The position numbers and the translations under genes are program-made. From Sulfurirhabdus autotrophica (GTDB lineage Bacteria > Pseudomonadota > Gammaproteobacteria > Burkholderiales > SMCO01): a DNA stretch of 64,000 nt. The DNA lies in the NCBI RefSeq assembly GCF_004346685.1, contig NZ_SMCO01000017.1, forward strand, positions 1 to 64,000, in the 5' to 3' direction. The notes beneath the pieces are model-generated. The model did no database searches and was not told the origin of the DNA. It worked only from the letters and a program-made list of their open reading frames with translations. Of this stretch, positions 56,793-64,000 are shown one piece after another (the first letter of the stretch is position 1; each line of letters begins with the position of its first letter).

Positions 56793-58529
56793 TCATACCT
56801 CCTCCTTTATTTCAGGCGCATTTTCGGGAGGGATCACAATATTATTGGTTGGCGCATCGGGCGGAATGCTTAGCATACGCAATGCACCGGACATAACCTT
56901 ACTGAATACGGGAGCAGCGACCATACCGCCGTAATATGTGCCCGCGCTGGGTTCATCAATCATTACCGCAACGATCAAACTTGGATTACTGGCCGGTGCC
57001 ATTCCGATAAACGATGAAACATATTTATCCGCTGCGTATTTCCCTGATGCGTCTATTTTGTGCGCAGTACCAGTTTTACCTGCAACACGGTATCCCATGA
57101 TTTGCGCACGCGGAGCGGTTCCACCTGGCTGCACGACCAGCTCAAGCATTTGTCGAACAGCCAGTGCAGTTGCAGGTGAAATTTCTTGTTTTCCTACTGC
57201 GGGCGCTTCCAGCTTTACGAAGGAAAGCGGCTTAATCTCACCCCCATCTGCAAAAATGGTATATGCCTTTGCTAATTGCAACAGGCTCACTGAGATGCCA
57301 TGTCCATAGGCCATCGTTGCCTGCTCAATGGGACGCCAGGTTTTGTAGGGCCGCAATTTACCGCTTGCTTCCCCAGGGAATCCAGAATGCGGTGCAGTTC
57401 CGAACCCAACATTATTCAACATTCCCCATAAAGCATCAGGTGCTAGTGACAGTGCAATTTTAGCCGCCCCCACATTGCTGGATTTTTGTATGATCTGAGC
57501 CACCGTCATCACACCGCCAGGATGAGAATCATGAATTGTTGCAGGTCCGATAGAGTAATGCCCCGTACCGGTATCAATCTTGCTATCCGGTTTTACCAAC
57601 CCTGCGTCCAAAGCTTCAGCAATTGTGAAAGGCTTGAGGGTTGAGCCGGGTTCAAAGGTATCTGTAATCGCGCGATTGCGAGTTCGCCCACCTGCCAGTT
57701 TCGTCCGATTATTTGGGTTATAGGAGGGCATGTTGGCCATTGCCAGTATTTCACCAGTTTTCGCGTCCAGCACCACAATGGCACCTGCCTTGGCTTTATT
57801 CTCTTCAACTGCCTCTTTTAATTCACGGAATGCCAAATACTGAATTTTGCGATCGATACTTAATGCAAGCGTCTTACCTTCTTGTGGAACGCGTATACTT
57901 TCCACGTCTTCAATAATATGTCCCAACCGATCCTTAATGACCCTTCTGCTCCCTGCTTTACCAGCCAGCCAGTCCTGATAGGAAAGCTCAAGACCTTCCT
58001 GACCGTTGTCGTCTACACCCGTAAATCCCAGTACATGCGACATCACATCACCAGCCGGATAGTAGCGGCGATATTCACGCTGCAAGAAAACACCTGGAAT
58101 ATTTAGCTGCACGACCTTAGCTGCCTGCTCTGGGGGTAACTGCCGTTTCAAATAGACAAACTCTCTATTCTTATCTGACAATTTCCCCTTGAGTTCGCGA
58201 TCATCCATATCAAGCAACTTAGCCAGTTGCTTGAATTTACCGGATTCCAGTTCTATATCTTGCGGACTGGCTGACACAGACTCTACCGGTGTACTGATTG
58301 CCAATGGTTCGCCCAGACGATCTGTAATCATGCCTCTATGCGCAGTCAGTTCCATTACCCTGCTGTAGCGCGCGTCTCCTTTCTGCCTGAGAAAATCATT
58401 GTGCAGCCCCTGCAAATATAAATCGCGGCCGACCAGACCCAAAAACCACAGAAAAATGACACCCAATAGCAATTGCGAACGCCATGCAGACAAACGCAAA
58501 GTCAAAAGTGAGCTGGCCGGGTAGCTCAT
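56793..58529 (-). CDS. ftsI: Septum peptidoglycan transpeptidase FtsI (PBP3)
   Basis: 578 residues. A membrane anchor is at about 18-38, followed by the pedestal domain with RGMITDRLGEPLAISTP. The transpeptidase motifs are STLKPF (active serine near 298), SSN (near 352) and KTGT (near 492). It crosslinks septal peptidoglycan together with FtsW. It overlaps ftsL (ATGA) and, at the other end, murE. Confidence 0.97.
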   Translation of the reverse strand: MSYPASSLLTLRLSAWRSQLLLGVIFLWFLGLVGRDLYLQGLHNDFLRQKGDARYSRVMELTAHRGMITDRLGEPLAISTPVESVSASPQDIELESGKFKQLAKLLDMDDRELKGKLSDKNREFVYLKRQLPPEQAAKVVQLNIPGVFLQREYRRYYPAGDVMSHVLGFTGVDDNGQEGLELSYQDWLAGKAGSRRVIKDRLGHIIEDVESIRVPQEGKTLALSIDRKIQYLAFRELKEAVEENKAKAGAIVVLDAKTGEILAMANMPSYNPNNRTKLAGGRTRNRAITDTFEPGSTLKPFTIAEALDAGLVKPDSKIDTGTGHYSIGPATIHDSHPGGVMTVAQIIQKSSNVGAAKIALSLAPDALWGMLNNVGFGTAPHSGFPGEASGKLRPYKTWRPIEQATMAYGHGISVSLLQLAKAYTIFADGGEIKPLSFVKLEAPAVGKQEISPATALAVRQMLELVVQPGGTAPRAQIMGYRVAGKTGTAHKIDASGKYAADKYVSSFIGMAPASNPSLIVAVMIDEPSAGTYYGGMVAAPVFSKVMSGALRMLSIPPDAPTNNIVIPPENAPEIKEEV

Positions 58530-58837
58530 TTATCTACTCCCGAACCAGATGAGGCGTTTATTTTTGGCAAGTCCGTTTCAGGCGCAACAACTTGAATGCG
58601 CGTTGCCTCTGGCACGCGCATCTGGAGATACTTTGTCGCTATTTTTTCAATTCGAGAATGCATTGCCCACGTACTTTGCTCCAGTTGCAACTGACCCCAT
58701 TCCACTTCCAACTGCTTGGACGTTTCAACTTCCTGCTGCAATTCAATAAACGCTTTACGCTGCTTGTGCTGCGATGTCACCACACCCAGCGAACAGACAA
58801 TCAGCACCAGCACCAACATCAAATTCAGCTTAATCAC
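58526..58837 (-). CDS. ftsL: Cell division protein FtsL
   Basis: 103 residues. A membrane segment at about 3-21 is followed by a periplasmic coiled coil (residues 25-75, rich in Gln/Glu/Leu). The [12 protein letters not shown] ending resembles FtsL tails. It forms the FtsQLB complex. It overlaps rsmH and ftsI by four bases each. Confidence 0.92.
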   Translation of the reverse strand: MIKLNLMLVLVLIVCSLGVVTSQHKQRKAFIELQQEVETSKQLEVEWGQLQLEQSTWAMHSRIEKIATKYLQMRVPEATRIQVVAPETDLPKINASSGSGVDK

Positions 58838-59769
58838 AATTCACCAGCTTTTTCAGCCACACGCATCACAGCACTTCTAGATCGCGGGTTTTCAGCCACT
58901 TCAGCATCGCTTGCTCGGATCACCTTACCCACCAACCGCAAAACGGGCACAGGCAACTCTTTAGCGCGGATCGGCAGACGCGATGGCAAGGTATCCGGGT
59001 TGGACACCTCACGCGTAAACCGCTTGACGATCCTGTCCTCAAGGGAATGAAAGCTGATCACCACCAGGCGCCCGCCAGGCGCCAGCACGCTCACACATTG
59101 AGGCAGTACTAGCGACAACTCCTCAAGTTCCTGATTGAGGTAAATCCGTAAAGCCTGAAAGGTGCGCGTCGCCGGGTCTTGATTTGGCTCGCGCGTCCTG
59201 ACGGCTTTTGCCACGATCTCGGCAAGCTGTCGAGTGGTAGCAATAATCCCCCCCTCTCTAGCCGTAACAATCGCTCTTGCAACCTGTTTAGCAAACCGCT
59301 CTTCACCATAATTTTTTATTACCTCCCCTATTTCTTTTTCATCTGCTGTTGTCAGCCATTCCGATGCTGTCTGCCCGCGAGTCACATCCATGCGCATGTC
59401 GAGCGGACCATCAAATCGAAAACTGAACCCTCTAGCAGCCTCATCCAGTTGCGGCGACGAAACCCCCAAATCCAGCAATACCCCATTAACCTGAGCAACC
59501 CCAAGCCCGTTTAACACTTCCTGCAACTTTGCAAAACCACTATGCACAATCTGAAACCGCGAATCCTTTATTTTCCCTGCTTCCTGCAATGCCGCAGGAT
59601 CTTTATCCAGCGCAATCAGCCTGCCATGCTGACCGAGCTTTTCCAGAATCAGGCGACTATGCCCTCCTCGCCCAAACGTGCCATCCACGTAAACACCATC
59701 AGGTTGCACATTTAGCGAATCAACAGCCTCATACAGCAAAACCGTTTTGTGAACAAAATCATCGCTCAC
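58834..59769 (-). CDS. rsmH: 16S rRNA (cytosine-1402-N4)-methyltransferase RsmH
   Basis: 311 residues, starting with GTG at 59769 ([17 protein letters not shown]...). That GTG overlaps the mraZ TGA stop as GTGA, which fixes the start; the long open frame extending to 59856 has no other support. SAM-binding motif [16 protein letters not shown] and the [19 protein letters not shown] block are intact. It methylates C1402 in the ribosomal P site, with RsmI. Confidence 0.96.
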   Translation of the reverse strand: MSDDFVHKTVLLYEAVDSLNVQPDGVYVDGTFGRGGHSRLILEKLGQHGRLIALDKDPAALQEAGKIKDSRFQIVHSGFAKLQEVLNGLGVAQVNGVLLDLGVSSPQLDEAARGFSFRFDGPLDMRMDVTRGQTASEWLTTADEKEIGEVIKNYGEERFAKQVARAIVTAREGGIIATTRQLAEIVAKAVRTREPNQDPATRTFQALRIYLNQELEELSLVLPQCVSVLAPGGRLVVISFHSLEDRIVKRFTREVSNPDTLPSRLPIRAKELPVPVLRLVGKVIRASDAEVAENPRSRSAVMRVAEKAGEL

Positions 59770-60209
59770 AGCGAAAAGTTTTCCAGCGCAGCAGGAAGTC
59801 CATTTTCCGGAGCCAACGCGCGCTCCATCTGACTCCGCCACCCTTCCATACTCCATAATTCAAAGTGCCCGCCCTGCCCAACCAGCATGGCCTGCTTTTC
59901 CAGTCCCGCCAATTCACGTAGAACAGGTGAAACCAGCAGACGACCAGAAGCATCCAGCGGCATTTCTTCCGCATGACCTAACAACAAACGTTTCCAGGAA
60001 CTTGCCACAGGATCAAAGCTGGGCAATGAATTAATTTTTTGCTCGATGGGCTCCCACGCTGCAAACGGATATAACAATATGCAACGATGCGGATGCGCGG
60101 TCATCACCAGGCTGCCACCCGACTGCCCCAGCAAGGCGTCACGATGCTTGGCTGGCACAACAAGCCGACCTTTTGCATCGAGATTCAAAGCTGTAGCACC
60201 TCGGAACAT
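59766..60209 (-). CDS. mraZ: Transcriptional regulator MraZ
   Basis: 147 residues with two SpoVT/AbrB-like halves: [22 protein letters not shown] and [18 protein letters not shown]. An AAAGGAG ribosome binding site precedes the ATG. MraZ binds GTGG(G)-type repeats in front of the dcw operon and represses it. Four such repeats lie 34-68 bases upstream. It is the first gene of the cluster. Confidence 0.97.
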   Translation of the reverse strand: MFRGATALNLDAKGRLVVPAKHRDALLGQSGGSLVMTAHPHRCILLYPFAAWEPIEQKINSLPSFDPVASSWKRLLLGHAEEMPLDASGRLLVSPVLRELAGLEKQAMLVGQGGHFELWSMEGWRSQMERALAPENGLPAALENFSL

Positions 60210-60242
60210 GACACTCCTTTACGATTAATTTAGCAGGAATTC

Positions 60243-60277
60243 CCCACAATTTCCCACTTCTCACCACTTATTGCCAC
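60243..60277 (-). promoter_or_regulatory. MraZ operator: four GTGG boxes at 10-bp period
   Basis: On the minus strand GTGGC, GTGGT, GTGGG and GTGGG occur at 60273-60277, 60263-60267, 60253-60257 and 60243-60247. The period is exactly 10 bases, so the boxes lie on one face of the helix. This matches the known MraZ box pattern (TGGGN repeats with five-base spacers), and the position just before mraZ fits autoregulation. Confidence 0.82.
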
Positions 60278-60284
60278 TATAGAT

Positions 60285-60325
60285 AAAAAAACCACCTTGG
60301 TCAAGGTGGTTTTAGCCTTTTTTAG
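60285..60325. terminator. Bidirectional terminator upstream of mraZ
   Basis: AAAACCACCTTG / CAAGGTGGTTTT with a two-base loop (about 60287-60312). T-runs flank it on both strands. On the minus strand it would stop transcription from the rnpB side before the dcw operon. Confidence 0.8.
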
Positions 60326-60509
60326 TTTCGGGACAATGACTTAGCTTAATAAATAGCAATATTTAATTTATGCGCTTTAAATTAATAAGATAGCGCAAAC
60401 TCCGAAAGTGATACATTAGGAATGTAAGGTGTAATTGAGTATGACGGGGCGCAATTTAAACGCGTTGAAGAAGGAAATTCGGAAATAACTTTAGTGAAAT
60501 GAAGAAAAA

Positions 60510-60859
60510 GAAGCTGGCCGATAAGCCGGGTTTTGTCGTGGACAGTCATTCCTCTAGGCGCACGGTTACCCGTACGCTCAAGCAACCTACCCGGGAACAG
60601 CGCGAGCCACGCCTAATGTTCCCCTATTTGGTCTTGCTCCGGATGGGGTTTACCCTGCCACTCCCGTTACCGGAAGCGCGGTGAGCTCTTACCTCACCAT
60701 TTCAACCTTACCTGATCCGCTTACGCGGCCATCGGCGGTATATTTTCTGTGGCACTTTCCATGGTCTCACGACCTCCGGCCATTAACCGGCATCCTGCTC
60801 TACGGAGCCCGGACTTTCCTCTCCGTGGTTGCCCACGCAGCGACTGCCTAGCCAGCTTC
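60510..60859 (-). ncRNA. rnpB: RNase P RNA component (M1 RNA)
   Basis: Read on the minus strand, it begins GAAGCTGGCTAGGCAGTCGC at 60859. It contains the hallmark GGAGAGGAAAGTCCGGGCTC, GGTAAGGTTGAAATGG, CCGGAGCAAGACCAAATAGG and GGTAGGTTGCTTGAG segments and ends CCGGCTTATCGGCCAGCTTC near 60510. This is the bacterial type A RNase P RNA, which removes tRNA 5' leaders. A -10-like TATCAT lies at 60871-60866, just before the 5' end; no clear -35 is seen. Confidence 0.96.
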
Positions 60860-60967
60860 ATACGCATGATAACACTTAACCTGTCCGATCATCTTGACAA
60901 GAAAAGAAAATCTACTAAGCTTCAAGCAAGCAGCACCCCAAAATCAATAGTCCGAGCGACTCACCCT

Positions 60968-61007
60968 TCCGCTTTGTGCGGACTTTCTGGCCACGTTCTC
61001 AGGCCAG
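60968..61007. other. Two adjacent hairpins upstream of the DUF1269 gene
   Basis: TCCGC/GCGGA (60968-60972, 60978-60982) is followed by CTGGCC/GGCCAG (60987-60992, 61002-61007). Both are perfect stems within 40 bases. They lie between rnpB and the DUF1269 gene and could be a structured leader, a small RNA or a processing site. No T-run follows on either strand. Confidence 0.4.
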
Positions 61008-61066
61008 CTTAATCCTCTCACATTTCACGGCATTATTAGTGCGTTTATCAGTACAAGGAGATCGAA

Positions 61067-61579
61067 ATGCGACGCAGACTTTATTTCATGCTCCCGGATG
61101 TGCGAAATACCCGGCAAATGGTTAATGACCTGTTGCTGGCTCGCATTGAAGATCAACATATTCATGTTCTAGCCAAAGATGGAGTACCACTTGAAGGATT
61201 ACACGAAGCTTCCATCCTGCAAAAGACAGATATTGCTCATGGCGCTGAGACCGGACTGGCAGTGGGTGGTGCAATCGGCATTTTCGCTGGATTAGCTGCC
61301 ATTCTTTTTCCGCCAGCAGGCGTTTCTCTGGAACTGGTGACCATCTTGATTGCTGCTCTGATCGGCGCAGCTTTTGGCGCATGGGTATCCAGCATGATAG
61401 CCAGCGGCATCCCTAACTCGCGGCTGAAAACCTTTGAGCAGGGGATTGCTCAGGGCCGCATCCTCATGATGGTGGATGTCCCCATTAGCAGAGTAGACGA
61501 AATCCGCAAACTGATTGCGAGCGTCCATCCGGAAGCTTCTCCTGGTGGAATGGAACCGACCATACCTGCGTTCCCATGA
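61067..61579 (+). CDS. DUF1269 family protein
   Basis: 170 residues with an AAGGAG ribosome binding site. N-terminal region with RRRLYFMLPDVRNTRQMVND, then a central pair of glycine-zipper hydrophobic segments (GLAVGGAIGIFAGLAAIL and ALIGAAFGAWVSSMIASG), and a C-terminal MMVDVPISRVDEIRKLI segment. This resembles DUF1269 proteins, whose role is unknown; they are thought to be membrane-associated. It stands alone. Confidence 0.75.
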   Translation: MRRRLYFMLPDVRNTRQMVNDLLLARIEDQHIHVLAKDGVPLEGLHEASILQKTDIAHGAETGLAVGGAIGIFAGLAAILFPPAGVSLELVTILIAALIGAAFGAWVSSMIASGIPNSRLKTFEQGIAQGRILMMVDVPISRVDEIRKLIASVHPEASPGGMEPTIPAFP

Positions 61580-61628
61580 ACCGAGTGTTGTTTATTCGTA
61601 TTAAAAGCAGCAATGGGAAACTGGCTAA

Positions 61629-62660
61629 TTACGCCAGCTTCCAGGCAACGTGCTCACCTGCGCGTAACGGAACAATTTTATCGTCTCCAAACGGAAGTTC
61701 TGCAGGAACAACCCATGCTGTCTTTTCAAGGGTAATGGTGTCTGAATTGCGAGGTAACCTGTAAAAATCAGCACCATAAAAACTGGCAAAGGCTTCCAGT
61801 TTGTCTAACGCTTTTGCAGCCTCAAATACTTCTGCATACAGTTCAATAGCCGCATGGGAAGTATAAATTCCAGCGCATCCACAGGCCGATTCCTTTGCGG
61901 AACGCGCATGGGGTGCGCTGTCAGTACCCAGGAAAAACTTAGGGTTACCACTGGTTGCAGCAGCAATCAGCGCCCACCGATGCTCTTCTCGCTTGAGCAC
62001 CGGCAAACAATACATATGCGGCCGAATACCGCCTGCAAACATGGCATTCCGACTGTACAACAAATGATGCGCCGTAATGGTCGCAGCAACATTACCAGGC
62101 GCCGCTTTCACAAAATCAACAGCCTGTTTGGTTGTAATATGTTCAAACACCACACGTAATCGGGGATATTTCTCAAGCAAGGGTACTAAATGACGCGCTA
62201 TAAAGACCTGCTCCCGATCAAACACATCTACGAGTGGGTTGGTCACTTCTCCGTGCACCAATAGAGGAAGATCAAGCTCCTCCATTGCAGATAGTGCAGC
62301 AGCGCAATTGGCCAGATCGGTTACGCCAGAATCAGAATTTGTTGTTGCCCCGGCAGGATATAACTTCACACCATGCACCCACCCACTCGCTTTGGCCTTA
62401 GCAATCTCCTCAGCCGTAGTATTATCGGTAAGATACAACGTCATCAACGGCTCGAAGCACACACCATCAGGTAGCGCATTCAGAATGCGCTGACGATAGG
62501 CAACGGCCATCTCAGTGGTTGTCACAGGCGGTTTCAAATTCGGCATGATGATTGCGCGACCAAATCGATGAGCAGTGTCTGCAACAACGGCTTGCATCGC
62601 AACATCATCACGCAAATGCAAATGCCAATCATCAGGGCGGGTCAGCGAAATTTTTGTCAT
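61629..62660 (-). CDS. pyrC: Dihydroorotase PyrC (type II)
   Basis: 343 residues, the length of the E. coli-like class. Metal-binding [10 protein letters not shown] is at 10-19, with a VHGE motif (about 140), [11 protein letters not shown] (about 180) and the [16 protein letters not shown] motif (about 250) carrying the catalytic aspartate. It cyclises carbamoyl-aspartate in pyrimidine synthesis. It is convergent with the DUF1269 gene. Confidence 0.96.
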   Translation of the reverse strand: MTKISLTRPDDWHLHLRDDVAMQAVVADTAHRFGRAIIMPNLKPPVTTTEMAVAYRQRILNALPDGVCFEPLMTLYLTDNTTAEEIAKAKASGWVHGVKLYPAGATTNSDSGVTDLANCAAALSAMEELDLPLLVHGEVTNPLVDVFDREQVFIARHLVPLLEKYPRLRVVFEHITTKQAVDFVKAAPGNVAATITAHHLLYSRNAMFAGGIRPHMYCLPVLKREEHRWALIAAATSGNPKFFLGTDSAPHARSAKESACGCAGIYTSHAAIELYAEVFEAAKALDKLEAFASFYGADFYRLPRNSDTITLEKTAWVVPAELPFGDDKIVPLRAGEHVAWKLA

Positions 62661-62710
62661 CAGAAAGACTCACATGCAATAAATAATTTGAGTTTGATTG
62701 AATTAGACAT

Positions 62711-63598
62711 TTATTTTCCAGGTGTCGCTTTACCATACCAATATTCAGACATTTTAGGATCAGCCTTCACCCCAATCAGCCCCTTCTCGTAGATATGCCC
62801 CAGACTTTTCATGGCTAACACGTGACCATTGCTGGCAGCCTTATTGAACCAGGCAAGCGCTTTTGCATTATCCTGCTTTACACCATAAGAACCTGATTCA
62901 TAGCGCATGGCTATCTGATATTGCGCTTCAACATCACCATCTTCTGCCAGTTTCTGTAAGTTTGGCATGCGTTTATAAAAGGTTTCTTCAATCTGAAATC
63001 CTACATTTTCCAGAAAGTGCAGCGCCTTTATTGCATCTTGATACCCTTGTCCCGCTGATTTAGCCAATAGATTACCGCCTAAGGTTTCATTTCGCACAAC
63101 GCCATAACCCATTCGGTACATGCTACCCAATAAGTATTGCGCCTCACTATTTCCCTCAAAGGCGGCACGACTCAACCATTTTTCTGCTTTTTCATTATTC
63201 TGGGCTACGCCCTCACCGTATAAATACATTTTCCCCAAACTGAGCTGCGCCAAAACATTCCCTCTATTTGCAGCCTTCTCACGCCAATCAGCCGCCACCT
63301 TAAGGTTTTTTGTTACGCCTCTGCCTTGTGCATAATAATCACCAATCGTTTTCTGCGCGTAAGCATTACCTTGCTCTGCCGCTAATTCAAACCAATGCGC
63401 CGCCATTTTGTCATTTTTTGCATATCCATCGGCACCATCTTGATAGATAACCGCCAAGAGAACCTGAGCCCCCTCACTTCCACGTTCAGCCGCATTTGAA
63501 ATCATGGTCGCTTCTTCCTTGCTCGTTGCAAAAGCAACATTCGTTACCATTACGACCCATAACAACAGAAACGCACCCACAAGAGACTTTTTCATCAT
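62711..63598 (-). CDS. Secreted Sel1-repeat protein
   Basis: 295 residues. The start is placed at 63598, with GGA 5 bases upstream; neighbouring in-frame ATGs at 63604 and 63595 are possible. A signal peptide ends near VAFA, followed by about six Sel1-like repeats (A-x-x-G-x-x-x-A-x-x-x-L-G-x-x-Y pattern, for example NRGNVLAQLSLGKMYLYGEG). Such helical solenoids mediate protein-protein contact, often in envelope processes. No partner is suggested by the neighbours. Confidence 0.88.
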   Translation of the reverse strand: MMKKSLVGAFLLLWVVMVTNVAFATSKEEATMISNAAERGSEGAQVLLAVIYQDGADGYAKNDKMAAHWFELAAEQGNAYAQKTIGDYYAQGRGVTKNLKVAADWREKAANRGNVLAQLSLGKMYLYGEGVAQNNEKAEKWLSRAAFEGNSEAQYLLGSMYRMGYGVVRNETLGGNLLAKSAGQGYQDAIKALHFLENVGFQIEETFYKRMPNLQKLAEDGDVEAQYQIAMRYESGSYGVKQDNAKALAWFNKAASNGHVLAMKSLGHIYEKGLIGVKADPKMSEYWYGKATPGK

Positions 63599-63737
63599 GC
63601 ACATCCGGCAAATTTAAACGAAATAGTATAGCGCAAACATTCAATACCTATATCAGAACCAGATCACACCGCCCAATGTTGGACAAATTAGGTTATACTA
63701 ATACTCGCATTATTAATCAATTTCACGGAGCAATATC

Positions 63738-64000
63738 GTGGTCGATAGCACCTTAGGGGCTTCCTGGTACAGTATATTTTTCAACGATCTATTCAGTTTC
63801 ATCACCACTATTGTTTTATTATTGATCTACCATCTATATTTACGACGCAAAGTTCGAAAAGATCCCACTTATACGATTCAGGCCGTGAATATCATTGCGC
63901 GTACCGCCTGGGTGGAAACATTAATGGCGCCCGGCAAACCTGATGTGATAGCGATTCAGACTTTGCGCAACTCTACAATGGCGGCGACCTTTCTTGCTTC
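63738..64000 (+). CDS. DUF599 family membrane protein (partial)
   Basis: The first 87 codons of a gene that runs off the window. The GTG start has ACGGAG 7 bases upstream. The protein begins MVDSTLGASWYSIFF, has a membrane segment (residues 15-33), and contains the family-like AIQTLRNSTMAATFLAS motif at 71-87. DUF599 proteins have no established function. Confidence 0.75.
   Translation, partial: MVDSTLGASWYSIFFNDLFSFITTIVLLLIYHLYLRRKVRKDPTYTIQAVNIIARTAWVETLMAPGKPDVIAIQTLRNSTMAATFLA

Overview
This is a contiguous piece of a proteobacterial chromosome, about 45-47% GC by eye, dense with single-copy housekeeping genes. Gene content and order point to a betaproteobacterium, probably of the Nitrosomonadales / former Gallionellales-Methylophilales group. 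The indicators are pilB-pilC-pilD-coaE-zapD-yacG, secA beside an M23 peptidase and a DciA-like gene, a Nudix-ThiE fusion, and a complete dcw cluster read as one block. No species can be named from the sequence alone. No rRNA operon, CRISPR array, insertion sequence or prophage is visible.

Layout. 1-8.3 kb is accessory. It holds a secreted protein of unknown function, an Atm1-type ABC exporter, a SIMPL-domain protein, a DUF1614 membrane protein and a small cysteine-rich protein. A gene-poor AT-rich stretch of about 0.9 kb follows, and then a divergent locus made of a secreted DsrE-like protein facing an ECF sigma factor / anti-sigma factor pair. 8.4-16 kb carries tRNA-Leu(UAG), tRNA-Ile2(CAU), rpoD, dnaG, yqeY and rpsU. 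These macromolecular-synthesis genes are split by an opposite-strand pair, a diguanylate cyclase and a PhnD-like binding protein. 16-21 kb has tsaD, an unknown coiled-coil membrane protein, plsY, folB, a TSUP transporter, xerD and ogt. 21-27 kb has the rpsP-rimM-trmD-rplS operon, ffh, a YpjD-like gene and a CorB-like gene. 27-33 kb is the type IV pilus assembly set (pilB, pilC, pilD) followed by coaE, zapD, yacG and a PCu(A)C copper chaperone. 33-41 kb has a small overlapping operon (DUF815 ATPase, Nudix-ThiE, YtkA-like), argJ, secA, an M23 peptidase and a DciA-like gene. 41-60.2 kb is lpxC plus the full division and cell-wall cluster mraZ-rsmH-ftsL-ftsI-murE-murF-mraY-murD-ftsW-murG-murC-murB-ddlB-ftsQ-ftsA-ftsZ. 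It is preceded by four MraZ-type boxes. 60.5-64 kb has the RNase P RNA, a DUF1269 protein, pyrC, a Sel1-repeat protein and the start of a DUF599 protein.

The most interesting locus is at 5.77-7.74 kb. The anti-sigma factor has one membrane segment followed by a DsrE-like domain on the predicted periplasmic side. The gene facing it encodes a secreted DsrE-like protein that is recognisably a paralogue of that domain, including a shared V-A-C-x-x-T cysteine motif. The two divergent transcription units carry matching promoter-like elements: TGGAATAAA, exactly 13 bases, then ACGTCTAA or ACGTCTTA. This reads as an autoregulated envelope-signalling module in which a secreted DsrE protein and a DsrE-type sensor share a fold and a sigma factor. 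Its ligand, possibly a thiol or sulfur species, is inference only.

How the rest fits together: the window covers replication priming, transcription initiation, tRNA and ribosome maturation, protein export, peptidoglycan precursor synthesis and septation. Many start/stop overlaps (mostly ATGA) imply translational coupling.
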